DNA from: Agrobacterium tumefaciens
Lineage (GTDB): Bacteria; Pseudomonadota; Alphaproteobacteria; Rhizobiales; Rhizobiaceae
Assembly: GCF_005221385.1 (NCBI RefSeq)
Contig: NZ_CP039903.1
Coordinates: 2,725,001 to 2,789,000 of the forward strand
DNA: 64,000 nt
Reading direction: 5' to 3'
Part shown: positions 47,007 to 57,775 of the stretch, piece by piece
Position numbering within the stretch: the stretch's first letter is position 1
Layout of the letters: each line of letters starts with the position of its first letter
Position numbers and translations under genes: made by a program
The notes under the pieces: generated by a model
Told to the model about the DNA's origin: nothing
Seen by the model: the letters and a program-made list of their open reading frames with translations, nothing else
The model's database searches: none

Positions 47007-48617
47007 ATGAACGAGCTTGGGGTTCATAATCCTGCCAATGGAGTTGCGGAACTCGGACTGGGCGAGGCCTCCCGCGTCTTTTATAACCTCAATGAGAGCG
47101 AATTATACGAAGAGGCGATCCGCAACGGCGAGGCCGAACTGACCATTGATGGCGCACTGCGCGCCGTCACCGGCCAGCACACGGGCCGTTCGCCGAAGGA
47201 CAAATTCGTCGTTCGCGACGCTTCCACCGAGAACACCATCTGGTGGGACAACAACAAGCCGCTGTCGCCGGAAAACTTCGAGCTGTTGCGTCAGGACATG
47301 TTGGCCCATGCCGCCGGCAGGACCCTCTATGTTCAGGACCTGATCGGCGGTGCCGATGAGGAAAATGCGCTGCCGACACGCGTCGTCACCGAGCTTGCCT
47401 GGCATTCGCTGTTCATCCGCAATCTGCTGATCCGTCCAAAGCAGGAAAAACTGGCGGGCTTCAAGCAGAAACTCACCATCATCAACCTGCCAAGCTTCAA
47501 GGCCGATCCGGCCCGTCACGGCGTCCGTTCGGAAACCGTCATCGCCTGCGATCTGACCAATGGCCTCGTCCTCATCGGCGGCACGTCCTATGCCGGTGAA
47601 AACAAGAAGTCGGTCTTTACGGTACTGAACTACCTTCTGCCGGCCAAGGGTGTGATGCCGATGCATTGCTCGGCCAATGTCGGTCCTGAGGGTGATTCCG
47701 CCGTCTTCTTCGGTTTGTCCGGCACCGGCAAAACCACGCTTTCGGCTGACCCTTCGCGCACGCTTATCGGCGATGATGAACATGGCTGGGGCGAGCACGG
47801 CATCTTCAATTTCGAAGGTGGCTGCTATGCCAAGGCGATCAAGCTTTCGGCCGAAGCCGAGCCGGAAATCTATGCCGCGACCCGTCGTTTCGGCACGGTT
47901 CTTGAAAACGTCGTGCTCGACGAAAACCGCGTTCCTGATTTCAATGACAATTCGCTGACGGAAAACACCCGCAGCGCCTACCCGCTGCATTTCATTCCGA
48001 ATGCATCGGAAACGGGCATTGCCGGTCATCCGAAGACGATCATCATGCTGACGGCCGATGCCTTCGGCGTGCTGCCGCCGATTGCCCGGCTGACGCCGGA
48101 ACAGGCCATGTACCACTTCCTCTCCGGCTACACCGCAAAGGTTGCCGGCACGGAAAAGGGCGTAACGGAACCGGAAGCGACCTTCTCCACCTGCTTCGGC
48201 GCCCCCTTCATGCCGCGCCATCCGGCGGAATACGGCAACCTGCTGCGTGAGCTGATCGGCAAGCACGGCGTCGATTGCTGGCTGGTCAACACCGGCTGGA
48301 CCGGCGGCGCTTATGGCATCGGCAAGCGCATGCCGATCAAAGCGACCCGCGCGCTTCTGACGGCGGCACTCACCGGCGAGCTGAAGGATGCCGAATTCCG
48401 CACCGATGCGAATTTCGGTTTCGCCGTACCCCTGTCGCTTGATGGCGTTGACAGCGCAATCCTCGATCCGCGTTCGACCTGGGCCGATGGCGCAGCCTAT
48501 GACGCGCAGGCGAAGAAGCTGGTGTCGATGTTCGTCACGAACTTCACCAAGTTCGAAGACCACGTCGACAGCAAGGTTCGCGACGCAGCGCCAGGCCTTC
48601 TGCTCGCGGCTGAATGA
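47007..48617 (+). CDS. pckA: Phosphoenolpyruvate carboxykinase (ATP)
   Basis: A 536-residue PckA with the P-loop [18 protein letters not shown], the GDDEHGW metal region that follows it, and the RSAYPLHF segment. It converts oxaloacetate and ATP to PEP, the entry to gluconeogenesis from organic acids. The ATG at 47007 has AAGGA seven bases upstream; an upstream in-frame start at 46932 lacks a site and would add 25 residues. It ends at a clear terminator. Confidence 0.96.
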   Translation: MNELGVHNPANGVAELGLGEASRVFYNLNESELYEEAIRNGEAELTIDGALRAVTGQHTGRSPKDKFVVRDASTENTIWWDNNKPLSPENFELLRQDMLAHAAGRTLYVQDLIGGADEENALPTRVVTELAWHSLFIRNLLIRPKQEKLAGFKQKLTIINLPSFKADPARHGVRSETVIACDLTNGLVLIGGTSYAGENKKSVFTVLNYLLPAKGVMPMHCSANVGPEGDSAVFFGLSGTGKTTLSADPSRTLIGDDEHGWGEHGIFNFEGGCYAKAIKLSAEAEPEIYAATRRFGTVLENVVLDENRVPDFNDNSLTENTRSAYPLHFIPNASETGIAGHPKTIIMLTADAFGVLPPIARLTPEQAMYHFLSGYTAKVAGTEKGVTEPEATFSTCFGAPFMPRHPAEYGNLLRELIGKHGVDCWLVNTGWTGGAYGIGKRMPIKATRALLTAALTGELKDAEFRTDANFGFAVPLSLDGVDSAILDPRSTWADGAAYDAQAKKLVSMFVTNFTKFEDHVDSKVRDAAPGLLLAAE

Positions 48618-48644
48618 ATGAAGCCTCATATGTGAGGAGGAGGG

Positions 48645-48672
48645 AACCCGGCCTTGTGCCGGGTTTCTTTTT
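48645..48672 (+). terminator. Terminator of pckA
   Basis: AACCCGGC pairs with GCCGGGTT around a 5-base loop and is followed by TCTTTTTTG, 28 bases after the stop. Confidence 0.88.
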
Positions 48673-48744
48673 TGCCGGTCTCTTGATTCTGGCCACTGTT
48701 TTCATTTCGCGCGTTCTGTGGCATCACCGGCGCGGAGAAAGATC

Positions 48745-49179
48745 ATGGCCAGCGACCCGCTTTACATCAGCAACCGTATCACCATTGCCGGCTGGGAGCT
48801 GACGGAGCAATTCGTGCTGGCCGGTGGGCCGGGCGGCCAGAACGTCAACAAGGTCTCGACGGCGGTCCAGCTGTTTTTCGACATCGCCAATTCGCCCTCC
48901 CTGTCGGAACGGGTGAAGGCGAATGCCCTGCGTCTGGGTGGCAGACGTGTGTCGAAAGACGGCGTGCTGATGATCGAGGCGAGCCGGTTTCGCAGCCAGG
49001 AGCGCAATCGCGAAGATGCGCGCGAACGACTGAAAGAGCTGATCCTCGAAGCCGCCGCCCCGCCGCCGCCGGTGCGCAAGGCCACCAAGCCCACCAAGGG
49101 TTCTGTGGAGCGTCGTCTCAAGGCGAAGTCCGGTCGCTCCGATATCAAGAAAATGCGCGGCAAACCCTCGGGCGACTAG
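48745..49179 (+). CDS. arfB: Peptidyl-tRNA hydrolase ArfB (YaeJ)
   Basis: A 144-residue release-factor-like protein with the GGQ motif in LAGGPGGQNVNKVSTAVQL near residue 27 and a basic C-terminal tail (KPTKGSVERRLKAKSGRSD) that enters the empty mRNA channel. It rescues ribosomes stalled on mRNAs without a stop codon. It lacks the codon-recognition domains of RF1 and RF2, which fits ArfB. GGAG lies before the ATG at 48745. Confidence 0.92.
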   Translation: MASDPLYISNRITIAGWELTEQFVLAGGPGGQNVNKVSTAVQLFFDIANSPSLSERVKANALRLGGRRVSKDGVLMIEASRFRSQERNREDARERLKELILEAAAPPPPVRKATKPTKGSVERRLKAKSGRSDIKKMRGKPSGD

Positions 49180-49265
49180 GCTCCCGCGCTGCGACAAATG
49201 TTTCGCCCTTGTCATAGAGCTTCAAATATCGTCTGGTAATCCTCCCTACAACCAAGGAGGGTGCT

Positions 49266-49715
49266 ATGGGTCTGTTCAATTTCATCAAGGAAGCGGGAAA
49301 GAAGCTCGGTATCGGCGGCGATGACGCACCTGATGTCGATGCGGTCAAGAAGGAACTCGCTTCCCACGATCTCGGCACGGACAAGGTTCAGGTCGAAGTG
49401 GTGGACGACAAGGTCGTTCTGAAGGGCGAAGTGGCCGATCAGTCGGTTTTCGAAAAGGCGGTCATCGCGGTCGGCAATACGCTCGGCATTTCCAAGGTCG
49501 AGGCCGGCGAGCTGAAAGTGACTGAGGCGCCGGCGAAAGAACCCGTTTTCTACACGGTCAAGAAGGGCGACAATCTCTGGAAGATTGCCGAAGCCCAGTA
49601 CGGCAAGGCTAATGGCGCGAAGAACAACATTATCTTCGAAGCCAACAAGCCAATGCTGACCCATCCCGATAAAATCTACCCCGGACAGGTTCTGCGTATT
49701 CCCGACCTCGCATAA
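49266..49715 (+). CDS. BON-LysM protein of the Kbp (YgaU) family
   Basis: A 149-residue protein with an N-terminal BON domain (about residues 20-85) and a C-terminal LysM domain (YTVKKGDNLWKIAEAQYG near residue 97). The architecture and length match E. coli Kbp, a cytoplasmic potassium-binding protein. No signal peptide is present, so the LysM probably does not bind the cell wall. AAGGAGG precedes the ATG. It converges with coaA. Confidence 0.88.
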   Translation: MGLFNFIKEAGKKLGIGGDDAPDVDAVKKELASHDLGTDKVQVEVVDDKVVLKGEVADQSVFEKAVIAVGNTLGISKVEAGELKVTEAPAKEPVFYTVKKGDNLWKIAEAQYGKANGAKNNIIFEANKPMLTHPDKIYPGQVLRIPDLA

Positions 49716-49734
49716 TAACGGGTTTAATCACCGG

Positions 49735-49757
49735 AGATGCCGCCATGCGCGGCATCT
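49735..49757. terminator. Bidirectional terminator between the BON-LysM gene and coaA
   Basis: AGATGCCGC pairs with GCGGCATCT around a 5-base loop; a TTTT run follows on the plus strand and overlaps the coaA stop. Confidence 0.75.
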
Positions 49758-49758
49758 T

Positions 49759-50727
49759 TTACAGCTTGCGAAGCGCCACCGTATCGATCAGGTGGTTCTT
49801 TCCCTTACGCAGAATAAGGTCGGCACGCGGGCGTGTCGGCACGATGTTCTGGCGCAGGTTCTTCAGGTTGATGTTCTGCCAGAGACCTTCGGCAATGCTC
49901 AGCGCCGCTTCTTCGCTGATCGAGGCATAGCGGTTGAAGAATGAATTCGGGTCGCGGAACGCGGTTTGCCGAAGATTCATGAACCGGTTCACATACCAGT
50001 TATGAATGAAGTCCTCGTCAGCATCGATATAGATCGAGAAATCGAAGAAATCTGAAACGATCGGTACGATCCGCCCGCCCGCCGGCAGGTCGCGCGATTG
50101 CAGCACGTTGATGCCTTCGAAAATCAGGATATCAGGCTGGTCGATGACAGTGAATTCGTTCGGCAGAACGTCATAGGTCAGGTGCGAATAGCGCGGCGCC
50201 TTCACATTCGGCTGGCCCGCCTTGATCGCCGAGAGGAAACGCAAGAGCGCGCCGATATCGTAACTTTCCGGAAAGCCCTTACGCTCCATCAGGTTCTCGC
50301 GTCGCAGCACCTCGTTCGGGTAAAGAAACCCGTCGGTGGTGATGAGATCGACCTTGGGGCTGGAGGGCCAGCGGGCCAGAAGCTCCTTCAGGATACGTGC
50401 CGTCGTGGATTTACCAACGGCCACCGAACCGGCAATACCGATGACGAAAGGCGTCTTGTTGACATCCCCCATGTTGAGGAAGCGGTTGCGCTGCTCGAAC
50501 AGCAGCTGCGATGCTTCCACATGCGAGGACAGGAGGCGCGATAGCGACAGGTAAATGCGCCGCACCTCGTCCAGATCGATCGGGTCGTCCAGCGAGCGCA
50601 GTCTTTTGACCTCGTCGGCGGAAAGCGTCAGCGGCGTATCGGCGCGAAATTTCGCCCATTCTTCCGAACTGAAGAAGTGGTAGGGCGAATATTCATCCGG
50701 CCGAAAATGATCGAGTGTGCCTGGCAT
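49759..50727 (-). CDS. coaA: Pantothenate kinase, type I
   Basis: A 322-residue P-loop kinase with the Walker A box [30 protein letters not shown] and the C-terminal [17 protein letters not shown], matching E. coli CoaA. It makes 4'-phosphopantothenate and is usually inhibited by CoA. The ATG at 50727 has GGGGAG six bases upstream. An ATG at 50760, overlapping the hisE stop by four bases, is also plausible and would add 11 residues. With coaE in this window, two CoA-pathway kinases are present. Confidence 0.95.
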   Translation of the reverse strand: MPGTLDHFRPDEYSPYHFFSSEEWAKFRADTPLTLSADEVKRLRSLDDPIDLDEVRRIYLSLSRLLSSHVEASQLLFEQRNRFLNMGDVNKTPFVIGIAGSVAVGKSTTARILKELLARWPSSPKVDLITTDGFLYPNEVLRRENLMERKGFPESYDIGALLRFLSAIKAGQPNVKAPRYSHLTYDVLPNEFTVIDQPDILIFEGINVLQSRDLPAGGRIVPIVSDFFDFSIYIDADEDFIHNWYVNRFMNLRQTAFRDPNSFFNRYASISEEAALSIAEGLWQNINLKNLRQNIVPTRPRADLILRKGKNHLIDTVALRKL

Positions 50728-50756
50728 GCCTCTCTCCCCGCTGCCTGCCGTGACAT

Positions 50757-51080
50757 TCATGATGTCGGCCTCGCCGCCTTTTCCGCAAGGCCAGTCTGGC
50801 CCGTCCGGCGCTCCAGTTCGGCAAAAACGTCGCTCAGCGGAATGTCGGCGATCTTCAGCACCACCAGCAGATGATAAAGCAGATCGGCGGCCTCGTTCTT
50901 CAGCCCGTCGCGGTCTTTTGCGATGGCGGCGATGACGGCCTCGACCGCCTCTTCGCCCAGTTTTTTTGCCGCACGATCCTGGCCCGCCGCAACGAGTTTG
51001 GCTGTCCAGGATTCGTCGGGAGATGCAGCGGCGCGGGTCGCGACAATGCGTTCCAGATCGGAAAGGGAAAATGCGCTCAT
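50757..51080 (-). CDS. hisE: Phosphoribosyl-ATP pyrophosphatase
   Basis: A 107-residue HisE with [19 protein letters not shown] and [11 protein letters not shown], and a nucleotide-pocket helix ending [11 protein letters not shown]. It hydrolyses PR-ATP in histidine synthesis, the second step. The ATG at 51080 has AGGAA six bases upstream; a TTG at 51095 is possible. It begins 15 bases after the hisF stop. Confidence 0.94.
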   Translation of the reverse strand: MSAFSLSDLERIVATRAAASPDESWTAKLVAAGQDRAAKKLGEEAVEAVIAAIAKDRDGLKNEAADLLYHLLVVLKIADIPLSDVFAELERRTGQTGLAEKAARPTS

Positions 51081-51095
51081 GAAGAGTTCCTGCAA

Positions 51096-51872
51096 TCAGT
51101 CGAGACGCATGGCGATGCCATGCTCGGCCATGTAGTTTTTGGCTTGCCCGATCGAATAGGTGCCGAAGTGGAAGATGGAGGCGGCAAGCACCGCAGTTGC
51201 GTGGCCATCACGCACGCCTGCCACCAGATCGTCGAGAGTCCCGACGCCGCCCGAGGCGATGACGGGTACACGAACCTGATCGGCAATGCTGCGCGTCAGG
51301 CCGATATCGTAGCCGCTCTTGGTACCATCGCGATCCATTGAGGTCACAAGCAATTCGCCGGCGCCGCGTTCAACCATCTTGATGGCGAATTCCACGGCGT
51401 CGATGCCCGTCGGTTGGCGTCCGCCATGGGTGAAGATTTCCCAGCGGCCTTCTTCCCCATCCTTCGAAACCCGCTTGGCGTCGATAGAAACGACGATGCA
51501 CTGGTTTCCGAACTTGTCGGCCGCTTGCGCCACGAAATCCGGATCCTTGACGGCTGCGGAATTGATCGAGACCTTGTCCGCGCCACAGAGAAGCAGCTTG
51601 CGGATGTCCGCGACGGCGCGGACACCGCCGCCGACGGTTAGCGGCATGAAACAATGGTCGGCCGTGCGCGATACGACATCAAAGATCGTGTCGCGATTAT
51701 CCGAGGAGGCGGTGATGTCGAGGAAGCAGAGTTCATCGGCCCCTGCCGCATCATAGGCCTTCGCCGCCTCGACCGGGTCGCCGGCATCGATCAAGTCGAC
51801 GAAGTTCACGCCCTTGACGACACGGCCGTCCTTCACATCGAGGCAGGGAATAACGCGGGCTTTGAGGGTCAT
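51096..51872 (-). CDS. hisF: Imidazole glycerol phosphate synthase subunit HisF
   Basis: A 258-residue TIM barrel with [17 protein letters not shown] at the N-terminus (catalytic aspartate in LDV) and [11 protein letters not shown] in the second half. It forms the cyclase half of the HisHF complex and uses ammonia from HisH to make IGP and AICAR. Its start overlaps hisA by four bases. Confidence 0.97.
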   Translation of the reverse strand: MTLKARVIPCLDVKDGRVVKGVNFVDLIDAGDPVEAAKAYDAAGADELCFLDITASSDNRDTIFDVVSRTADHCFMPLTVGGGVRAVADIRKLLLCGADKVSINSAAVKDPDFVAQAADKFGNQCIVVSIDAKRVSKDGEEGRWEIFTHGGRQPTGIDAVEFAIKMVERGAGELLVTSMDRDGTKSGYDIGLTRSIADQVRVPVIASGGVGTLDDLVAGVRDGHATAVLAASIFHFGTYSIGQAKNYMAEHGIAMRLD

Positions 51873-52618
51873 GCTTTTACCTCCTTGGCTGCAGCCGCCT
51901 TGATGAGGGCGAGCGCCTCGGCGTGGTCGATGCGCCCGTCGTAAAGCGCGCGGCCCGAAATCGCGCCCTCGAGCTTTGCGGCATCCGGCTGCAACATGCG
52001 CTTGATGTCGTCGATGGAGGCAAGGCCACCGGAAGCGATGACCGGGATGGAGACGGCATCCGCCAGTTCCAGCGTCGAGGCCCAGTTGATACCGGCCAGA
52101 ATGCCGTCGCGATCGATATCGGTATAGATGATGGCGGCAACGCCGGCGCCTTCAAAACGCTTGGCGAGTTCGATGACGCCGAGTTCGGAGGCTTCCGCCC
52201 AGCCCTCGACGGCAACCTTGCCGCCCTTGGCATCGATGCCGACGGCGACCTGGCCGGGGAAACGCTTGCAGGCTTCGATAACCAGAACCGGATCGCGCAC
52301 CGCGACGGTGCCGAGAATGACGCGGGCAAGGCCACGGCTCAGCCACGCTTCGATATGATCGAGCGTGCGGATGCCGCCGCCAAGCTGCACCGGGTTTTTC
52401 GTGGCTTTCAGAATGGCGTCGACGGCCTCGCCATTCACCGTCTCACCGGCGAAGGCACCGTTGAGATCAACGACGTGCAGCCACTCGAAACCCTGATCCT
52501 CAAAGGCTTTCGCCTGCGCGCCGGGGTCCTCGTTATAGACTGTGGCCTGGTCCATATCGCCGAGTTTCAGGCGAACGCACTGGCCGTCTTTAAGGTCGAT
52601 TGCGGGAAAAAGGATCAT
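51869..52618 (-). CDS. hisA: ProFAR isomerase HisA
   Basis: A 249-residue TIM barrel with [18 protein letters not shown], where the aspartate is catalytic, and [15 protein letters not shown]. It isomerises ProFAR to PRFAR just before HisHF. It lies one base downstream of hisH and overlaps hisF by four bases. Confidence 0.97.
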   Translation of the reverse strand: MILFPAIDLKDGQCVRLKLGDMDQATVYNEDPGAQAKAFEDQGFEWLHVVDLNGAFAGETVNGEAVDAILKATKNPVQLGGGIRTLDHIEAWLSRGLARVILGTVAVRDPVLVIEACKRFPGQVAVGIDAKGGKVAVEGWAEASELGVIELAKRFEGAGVAAIIYTDIDRDGILAGINWASTLELADAVSIPVIASGGLASIDDIKRMLQPDAAKLEGAISGRALYDGRIDHAEALALIKAAAAKEVKA

Positions 52619-52619
52619 G

Positions 52620-53270
52620 TCAGGGCTTCCAGCGCAGGAAATTGGAAATCAGGGCAAGGCCGAGCGTTTGGCTTTTTTCCGGGTGGAACTGCGCGCCCGC
52701 CATATTGTCGCGACCGACGAAAGCCGTCATCGCGCCACCGTAATTGGTGGTGGCGATGACATCCGTCGAGTGCTTGGCTGCCAGATGATAGGAATGCACG
52801 AAATAGGCGTGCAGGCCGTCAGCGCCGGTCTTGATGCCGTCGAAAAGAGGGTGGGCATGCCGGATTTCCAGCGTATTCCAACCAATCTGCGGAATCTTGA
52901 GACTGGGATCGGATGGCGTCATTTCCACGACGTCGCCCTCGATCCAGCCGAGCCCGGTGCTGACAGTCTTTTCGAGCCCGCGCGAGGACATCAGCTGCAT
53001 GCCGACGCAGATGCCGAGGAAGGGATGGGCTTTTTTCTCGACGGCTTCAATGAGCGCCTCATGCATGCCGGGAACGGCATCGAGACCGGCACGGCAATCC
53101 GCATAGGCGCCGACACCAGGCAGGACGATGCGGTCCGCCGAAGCGACGTGATCCGGCCTGTCGGTCAGGTCGATGGTTGCATTGATGCCGGCTTCGCGGG
53201 CGGCACGCTCGAAAGCTTTGGTGGCCGAACGCAGGTTGCCAGAACCGTAGTCGATGATCGCGACACGCAT
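52620..53270 (-). CDS. hisH: Imidazole glycerol phosphate synthase glutaminase subunit HisH
   Basis: A 216-residue class I glutaminase with [10 protein letters not shown] at the N-terminus, the nucleophile cysteine in [10 protein letters not shown], and the His-Glu pair in [10 protein letters not shown]. It supplies ammonia to HisF. The ATG at 53270 starts the conserved MRVAIIDYG; an in-frame start at 53285 adds five residues. It lies one base after the DUF2628 gene. Confidence 0.96.
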   Translation of the reverse strand: MRVAIIDYGSGNLRSATKAFERAAREAGINATIDLTDRPDHVASADRIVLPGVGAYADCRAGLDAVPGMHEALIEAVEKKAHPFLGICVGMQLMSSRGLEKTVSTGLGWIEGDVVEMTPSDPSLKIPQIGWNTLEIRHAHPLFDGIKTGADGLHAYFVHSYHLAAKHSTDVIATTNYGGAMTAFVGRDNMAGAQFHPEKSQTLGLALISNFLRWKP

Positions 53271-53271
53271 G

Positions 53272-53766
53272 TCAGCGCCTTCCATTCAAGTCGAAAAGAA
53301 ACGATCCGGCGGGATCGTTGACGAAATTCTTGTCGCCGCGCTTTTGCGGCGAGGGGGTCCAGACCGGCTGGGACAGTTGTTCCGCCGTTTCGGCGTTTTC
53401 GGAGAGACCGGAGAAATATATGTCTTCGGCGCTCGAAAGATCAGGGGCGGATATGACTGACGTCAGCGTCCAGCCTTTGCGGATCAGGTGCCGGACGAGA
53501 AAATCGCGTCCCTCCAGCGCCGTGATGAGTCCAATGGCGAAACCGAAGAGAATACCAACCGGTTCGAATCCGGCTAATATGGAGACCTGCCCGGCCAGAA
53601 GGAGCACGATGGCAACGATGGCCGCCGCCAGCCACAACCGGTTAATGGCCAACCAGAGCCAGGGCGCGACCAGCGCCAGCCAGACGAAACGGTCTGCGAT
53701 GAAGCGGGTCGTCTTGTGGTCCCTGTCCGGCCCGTTGGGGGCTTCCAGAACGAGATAGCTTGTCAT
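53272..53766 (-). CDS. DUF2628 membrane protein in the histidine block
   Basis: A 164-residue protein of DUF2628 type beginning [10 protein letters not shown], with hydrophobic segments around residues 25-55 and 60-80 and a polar tail of about 70 residues. No catalytic motif was seen. It is placed between hisB and hisH with one base to hisH, so it is probably cotranscribed with the histidine genes. AGGAAG precedes the ATG. Function unknown. Confidence 0.78.
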   Translation of the reverse strand: MTSYLVLEAPNGPDRDHKTTRFIADRFVWLALVAPWLWLAINRLWLAAAIVAIVLLLAGQVSILAGFEPVGILFGFAIGLITALEGRDFLVRHLIRKGWTLTSVISAPDLSSAEDIYFSGLSENAETAEQLSQPVWTPSPQKRGDKNFVNDPAGSFLFDLNGRR

Positions 53767-53788
53767 GGGCTTCCTGACAGCTTTGGCG

Positions 53789-54385
53789 TCAGGCCAGCAT
53801 ACCCTTCGTGGAGGGAACGCGGCCTGCCTGCCGGGGGTCGATCTCGGTTGCCGTGCGAAGAACGCGGGCAACGGCCTTGAAGCATGTTTCGGCGATATGA
53901 TGGTTGTTAGCGCCGTAATGGTTCAGGATATGCAGCGTAATGCCGGCATTCTGTGCCAGCGCCTGAAAGAACTCGCGCACCAGCTCGGTATCGAAGGTGC
54001 CGATCTTCGGCGCGGAAAAATTGACGTTCCAGACGAGAAAGGGCCGGCCGGAAATATCGACCGCCGCCTTGGTCATCGTTTCGTCCATGGCAAGATCGAG
54101 CGAGGCGTAACGGGTAATGCCGCGACGGTCACCCAGCGCCTTGGCAATGGCCTGACCGATGGCTATGCCGGTATCTTCAACAGTGTGATGATCATCGATG
54201 TGCAGGTCGCCCTTGACCTCGATGTCCATGTCGATCAGCGAATGGCGGCTCAGCTGGTCCAGCATATGGTCGAAAAATCCCACACCGGTGGAAATTGTCG
54301 ACTTGCCGGTGCCGTCGATATCCACGCGCACCGAAACCGAGGTTTCGTTGGTGGTGCGGATAATCTCGCCTTTACGTTCTGCCAT
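53789..54385 (-). CDS. hisB: Imidazoleglycerol-phosphate dehydratase
   Basis: A 198-residue monofunctional HisB with the metal-binding motifs [23 protein letters not shown] and [14 protein letters not shown]. It dehydrates IGP to imidazole-acetol phosphate. No HisN phosphatase domain is fused. The ATG at 54385 has GGAG upstream. The open frame continues far upstream through the hslV region, but that part is a shadow. It starts the minus-strand histidine block and diverges from hslV. Confidence 0.96.
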   Translation of the reverse strand: MAERKGEIIRTTNETSVSVRVDIDGTGKSTISTGVGFFDHMLDQLSRHSLIDMDIEVKGDLHIDDHHTVEDTGIAIGQAIAKALGDRRGITRYASLDLAMDETMTKAAVDISGRPFLVWNVNFSAPKIGTFDTELVREFFQALAQNAGITLHILNHYGANNHHIAETCFKAVARVLRTATEIDPRQAGRVPSTKGMLA

Positions 54386-54586
54386 TTTGGCCGCTCCGTG
54401 AAAATGTCGCCGTTCCTTATCAGCACGGGACACAAATATCCAGTTGTTCCATCGTCTTGCCTGACATGCCGAAAACGGTGCGTCGCCTCGAAGATTGCAA
54501 TCGCGAAAAGCAAACTTACATAGAACTCGAGAAGGGCCGCATCCCGGCCCGTTAACCGCAGGCCCGTAAGGGCAGACAGGTGTTTG

Positions 54587-55111
54587 ATGACAACGATTAT
54601 TACAGTCAGAAAAGGCGGCAAGGTCGTCATGGCTGGCGATGGTCAGGTAAGCCTTGGCCAGACCGTCATGAAGGGTAATGCCCGCAAGGTTCGCCGCATC
54701 GGCAAGGGTGAAGTGATTGCTGGTTTTGCCGGCGCGACTGCGGATGCCTTCACGCTGCTCGACCGTCTTGAAAAGAAACTCGAGCAATATCCCGGCCAGT
54801 TGATGCGCGCGGCGGTGGAGCTTGCGAAGGACTGGCGCACGGACAAATATCTGCGCAACCTCGAAGCGATGATGCTGGTGGCCGATAAATCCACCACGCT
54901 CGCCATCACCGGTAATGGCGATGTGCTGGAGCCCGAGCACGGTGCGATCGCCATCGGTTCCGGCGGTAATTACGCCTTTGCGGCTGCCCGCGCCATGATG
55001 GACACGGACAAGTCTGCCGAAGAGGTGGCGCGCCAGGCGCTCGATATCGCCGCCGATATCTGCGTTTATACCAACCATAATCTCGTCGTCGAAACGCTCG
55101 ACGCCGAATAA
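54587..55111 (+). CDS. hslV: ATP-dependent protease subunit HslV (ClpQ)
   Basis: A 174-residue proteasome-like peptidase whose processed N-terminus [19 protein letters not shown] carries the catalytic threonine. HslV dodecamers work with HslU. The ATG at 54587 has AGG about nine bases upstream; a TTG one codon before it would hide the N-terminal threonine and is therefore unlikely. It precedes hslU by 75 bases. No convincing heat-shock promoter was recognised in the 201-base gap to hisB. Confidence 0.96.
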   Translation: MTTIITVRKGGKVVMAGDGQVSLGQTVMKGNARKVRRIGKGEVIAGFAGATADAFTLLDRLEKKLEQYPGQLMRAAVELAKDWRTDKYLRNLEAMMLVADKSTTLAITGNGDVLEPEHGAIAIGSGGNYAFAAARAMMDTDKSAEEVARQALDIAADICVYTNHNLVVETLDAE

Positions 55112-55186
55112 GCGAATTTTCTCAAACATGGGTCCTGTGGGCCGGGCCGGAATGGCCGGCCGGAGCAGGAAAGCCGAGAGGATAGA

Positions 55187-56494
55187 ATGACCAATTTTTC
55201 ACCCCGGGAAATTGTCTCGGAACTGGACCGCCACATCATCGGCCAGCATGATGCGAAACGTGCGGTCGCGATCGCACTGCGCAACCGCTGGCGTCGTCAG
55301 CAGCTCGATGAGAGCCTGCGCGATGAAGTGATGCCCAAGAATATCCTGATGATCGGACCGACCGGCGTCGGAAAGACTGAGATTTCCCGGCGTCTCGCCA
55401 AGCTTGCCGGCGCTCCCTTCATCAAGGTCGAGGCGACCAAGTTCACCGAAGTCGGTTATGTCGGCCGCGATGTCGAACAGATCATCCGCGATCTCGTGGA
55501 AATCGGTATCGGCCTCGTGCGTGAAAAGAAACGTGCCGAGGTACAGGCCAAGGCGCATGCCAGTGCTGAAGAACGGGTGCTCGATGCGCTTGTCGGCACG
55601 ACGGCGTCGCCCGGCACCCGCGAAAGCTTCCGCAAGAAGCTGCGTGATGGCGAGTTGGACGACAAGGAAATCGATATCGAGGTGGCCGATAGCGGCTCGG
55701 GCATGCCCGGTTTCGAAATTCCCGGTATGCCGGGCGCCAATATCGGTGTCCTCAACCTGTCGGAAATGTTCGGCAAGGCCATGGGCGGACGCACCAAGAA
55801 GGTGCGCACCACGGTCTCGAAATCCTATACCGATCTCGTCCGCGACGAATCCGACAAGCTGCTCGACAATGAAATGATCCAGCGCGAAGCGGTAAAGTCG
55901 GTGGAAAATGACGGTATCGTCTTCCTCGACGAGATCGACAAGATCGCGGCGCGCGATGGCGGCATGGGCGCCGGCGTTTCGCGTGAAGGCGTGCAGCGCG
56001 ATCTCCTGCCGCTTGTCGAAGGTACGACGGTTTCGACAAAATACGGCCCTGTCAAAACCGACCACGTCCTGTTCATCGCGTCAGGCGCGTTCCATGTGGC
56101 AAAGCCATCCGATCTTTTGCCGGAGCTTCAGGGCCGCCTGCCGATCCGCGTCGAGTTGAAGCCGCTGACCAAGGAGGATTTCCGCCGTATCCTGACCGAG
56201 ACGGAAGCAAGCCTCATCCGGCAGTACAAGGCGCTGATGGCGACGGAAGAACTCGACCTTGATTTCACCGATGATGCGATTGACGCTCTGGCCGATGTGG
56301 CCGTTCATCTCAATTCGTCGGTTGAGAATATCGGTGCTCGTCGCCTGCAGACGGTGATGGAGCGTGTTCTGGACGAGATTTCCTTCAACGCGCCGGATCG
56401 CGGCGGCTCTGTCGTCAAGATCGATCAGGAATACGTCAAAAAACATGTCGGCGATCTTGCCGCCGATACGGATTTGTCTCGTTATATTCTCTGA
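55187..56494 (+). CDS. hslU: ATP-dependent protease ATPase subunit HslU (ClpY)
   Basis: A 435-residue AAA+ unfoldase with [20 protein letters not shown], the Walker [28 protein letters not shown] (pore loop), Walker [11 protein letters not shown], and a C-terminus ending DLSRYIL that activates HslV. It has the usual intermediate domain (about residues 110-245). It ends at a terminator. Confidence 0.97.
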   Translation: MTNFSPREIVSELDRHIIGQHDAKRAVAIALRNRWRRQQLDESLRDEVMPKNILMIGPTGVGKTEISRRLAKLAGAPFIKVEATKFTEVGYVGRDVEQIIRDLVEIGIGLVREKKRAEVQAKAHASAEERVLDALVGTTASPGTRESFRKKLRDGELDDKEIDIEVADSGSGMPGFEIPGMPGANIGVLNLSEMFGKAMGGRTKKVRTTVSKSYTDLVRDESDKLLDNEMIQREAVKSVENDGIVFLDEIDKIAARDGGMGAGVSREGVQRDLLPLVEGTTVSTKYGPVKTDHVLFIASGAFHVAKPSDLLPELQGRLPIRVELKPLTKEDFRRILTETEASLIRQYKALMATEELDLDFTDDAIDALADVAVHLNSSVENIGARRLQTVMERVLDEISFNAPDRGGSVVKIDQEYVKKHVGDLAADTDLSRYIL

Positions 56495-56518
56495 AGACTT
56501 CAAGGAGAACGAAAGAGG

Positions 56519-56551
56519 AGTGCGGCCATATTTGCCGCACTCTTTTATTTT
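56519..56551 (+). terminator. Terminator of hslVU
   Basis: AGTGCGGC pairs with GCCGCACT around a 7-base loop, with extra AAAGAG/CTCTTT pairing outside, followed by TTTTATTTTAT. Confidence 0.85.
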
Positions 56552-56690
56552 ATCTGCCTCATCTCGCATTCAGCCCGCATTTTGTTTATGGGAAGGGCTG
56601 CATTCCGGTTGGAACCGCTTTCGTGGAATGGTCCGGTTTTCCTCACGTGTTTCGAAGGGAAGCCGCAGGCTTGAGAAAAGGCATTCGCTC

Positions 56691-57656
56691 GTGCGCAAAA
56701 CTCTTCTGGCATTTGCCGTGGCTCTGGCGGTCACTGCCGTTTCATCTTCTTATGCCGAGGCGGCGACGGTCGTTCCACCGGGCAATCGCAACGCCGAACA
56801 GCCCGGTGTTCCCGGCGCTTCCGCCCGCAGAACCAAGGCGTCCAACAGCTCTTTCGAACGCAAATACCAGAAGGTGATCGACCTCTTGTCCTCCGACAAG
56901 GCGCTGATCGCCAAGATCAAGTCGACTGCCGGGCGCTACGGCATCGATCCGATCCATATGATCGGTGCGATTGTCGGCGAGCATACCTATAATGTCGACG
57001 CCTATGACCGGCTGCAATCCTACTATGTCAAAGCTGCCTCCTATGCCGGCAGCAGCTTCCGTTTCGGCTACAAGGACGAAACCATCGCGCAGTTTCTGGC
57101 ACGTTCGCAATTTACCAAATGTCAGTCGAAAAAGGATTCCTACGGCCTTTGGAACTGTCGGGAAGATGTCTGGGACGACAGCTTCCGCGGCAAGACGGTG
57201 GATGGCGTTGCCTATCCGAACAACCGTTTCAGTGCCGTGTTTTTCCAGCCCTTCTACGCCGGACAGACCTTCGGTCTTGGCCAGATCAACCCGCTGACGG
57301 CGCTGATGTTGTCCGACATGGTTTCGAAAACCTCTGGTTATGACAGGTTGGATGAGAACGACGCCACCGCCGTCTATACCGCGATCATGGACCCGGACCG
57401 CTCGCTGGCCTTCATGGCCGCCTCCATCCGCAAATCGATCGATGATTACAGATCGATTGCCGACATGGATATTTCGAGAAATCCGGGCGTGACCTCCACG
57501 CTTTATAATGTCGGCGGCTCTCAGCAGCGCGCGGCCGCTCTCGCCCAGAAAAACCGCCAGCGCGCCGCAGGCGGCGAACAGCCCCTGTTGCCGGAAGAAA
57601 ACTATTACGGCTGGCTGGTGAATGACCGTATCAAGGACCTGCAGGCGCTTTTGTAG
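56691..57656 (+). CDS. DUF1402 exported protein with lytic-transglycosylase-like motifs
   Basis: A 321-residue protein beginning with a clear signal peptide ([20 protein letters not shown], cleavage likely after AEA at residue 24). Residues 88-105 ([17 protein letters not shown]) with glutamate 97 and residues 194-206 ([13 protein letters not shown]) resemble the catalytic and GLMQI-type motifs of soluble lytic transglycosylases. Two cysteines (144 and 156) could form a disulfide. The GTG at 56691 is chosen for the signal peptide, with AAAAGG upstream. Family function is not established; a cell-wall role is my inference. Confidence 0.75.
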   Translation: MRKTLLAFAVALAVTAVSSSYAEAATVVPPGNRNAEQPGVPGASARRTKASNSSFERKYQKVIDLLSSDKALIAKIKSTAGRYGIDPIHMIGAIVGEHTYNVDAYDRLQSYYVKAASYAGSSFRFGYKDETIAQFLARSQFTKCQSKKDSYGLWNCREDVWDDSFRGKTVDGVAYPNNRFSAVFFQPFYAGQTFGLGQINPLTALMLSDMVSKTSGYDRLDENDATAVYTAIMDPDRSLAFMAASIRKSIDDYRSIADMDISRNPGVTSTLYNVGGSQQRAAALAQKNRQRAAGGEQPLLPEENYYGWLVNDRIKDLQALL

Positions 57657-57660
57657 AAAA

Positions 57661-57675
57661 AGGCGATTATCGCCT
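57661..57675 (+). terminator. Small hairpin after the DUF1402 gene
   Basis: AGGCGA pairs with TCGCCT around a 3-base loop just after the stop. It has no T-tract, so terminator activity is uncertain. Confidence 0.3.
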
Positions 57676-57775
57676 ACATTGTTTCCAAAAAGGAAATAAT
57701 ATTTGGCTGCCTGCCGCAATTGACGAGCGGCGGTCTCCGCGTCCAATCTATGCCTTCAGAATAAAGGAGGCGCAT

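Noticed and set aside
47103..48629. 508-codon open frame antisense to pckA
   Set aside because: Same explanation: it mirrors codon bias of pckA and has no recognisable domain.
54386..54586. Heat-shock (RpoH) promoter for hslVU
   Set aside because: A CTTG-like stretch is present, but no matching -10 element at the right spacing could be supported.
54386..55129. Long upstream extension of the hisB frame through hslV
   Set aside because: The conserved HisB protein starts at 54385 with a ribosome site; the extension runs antisense to hslV.
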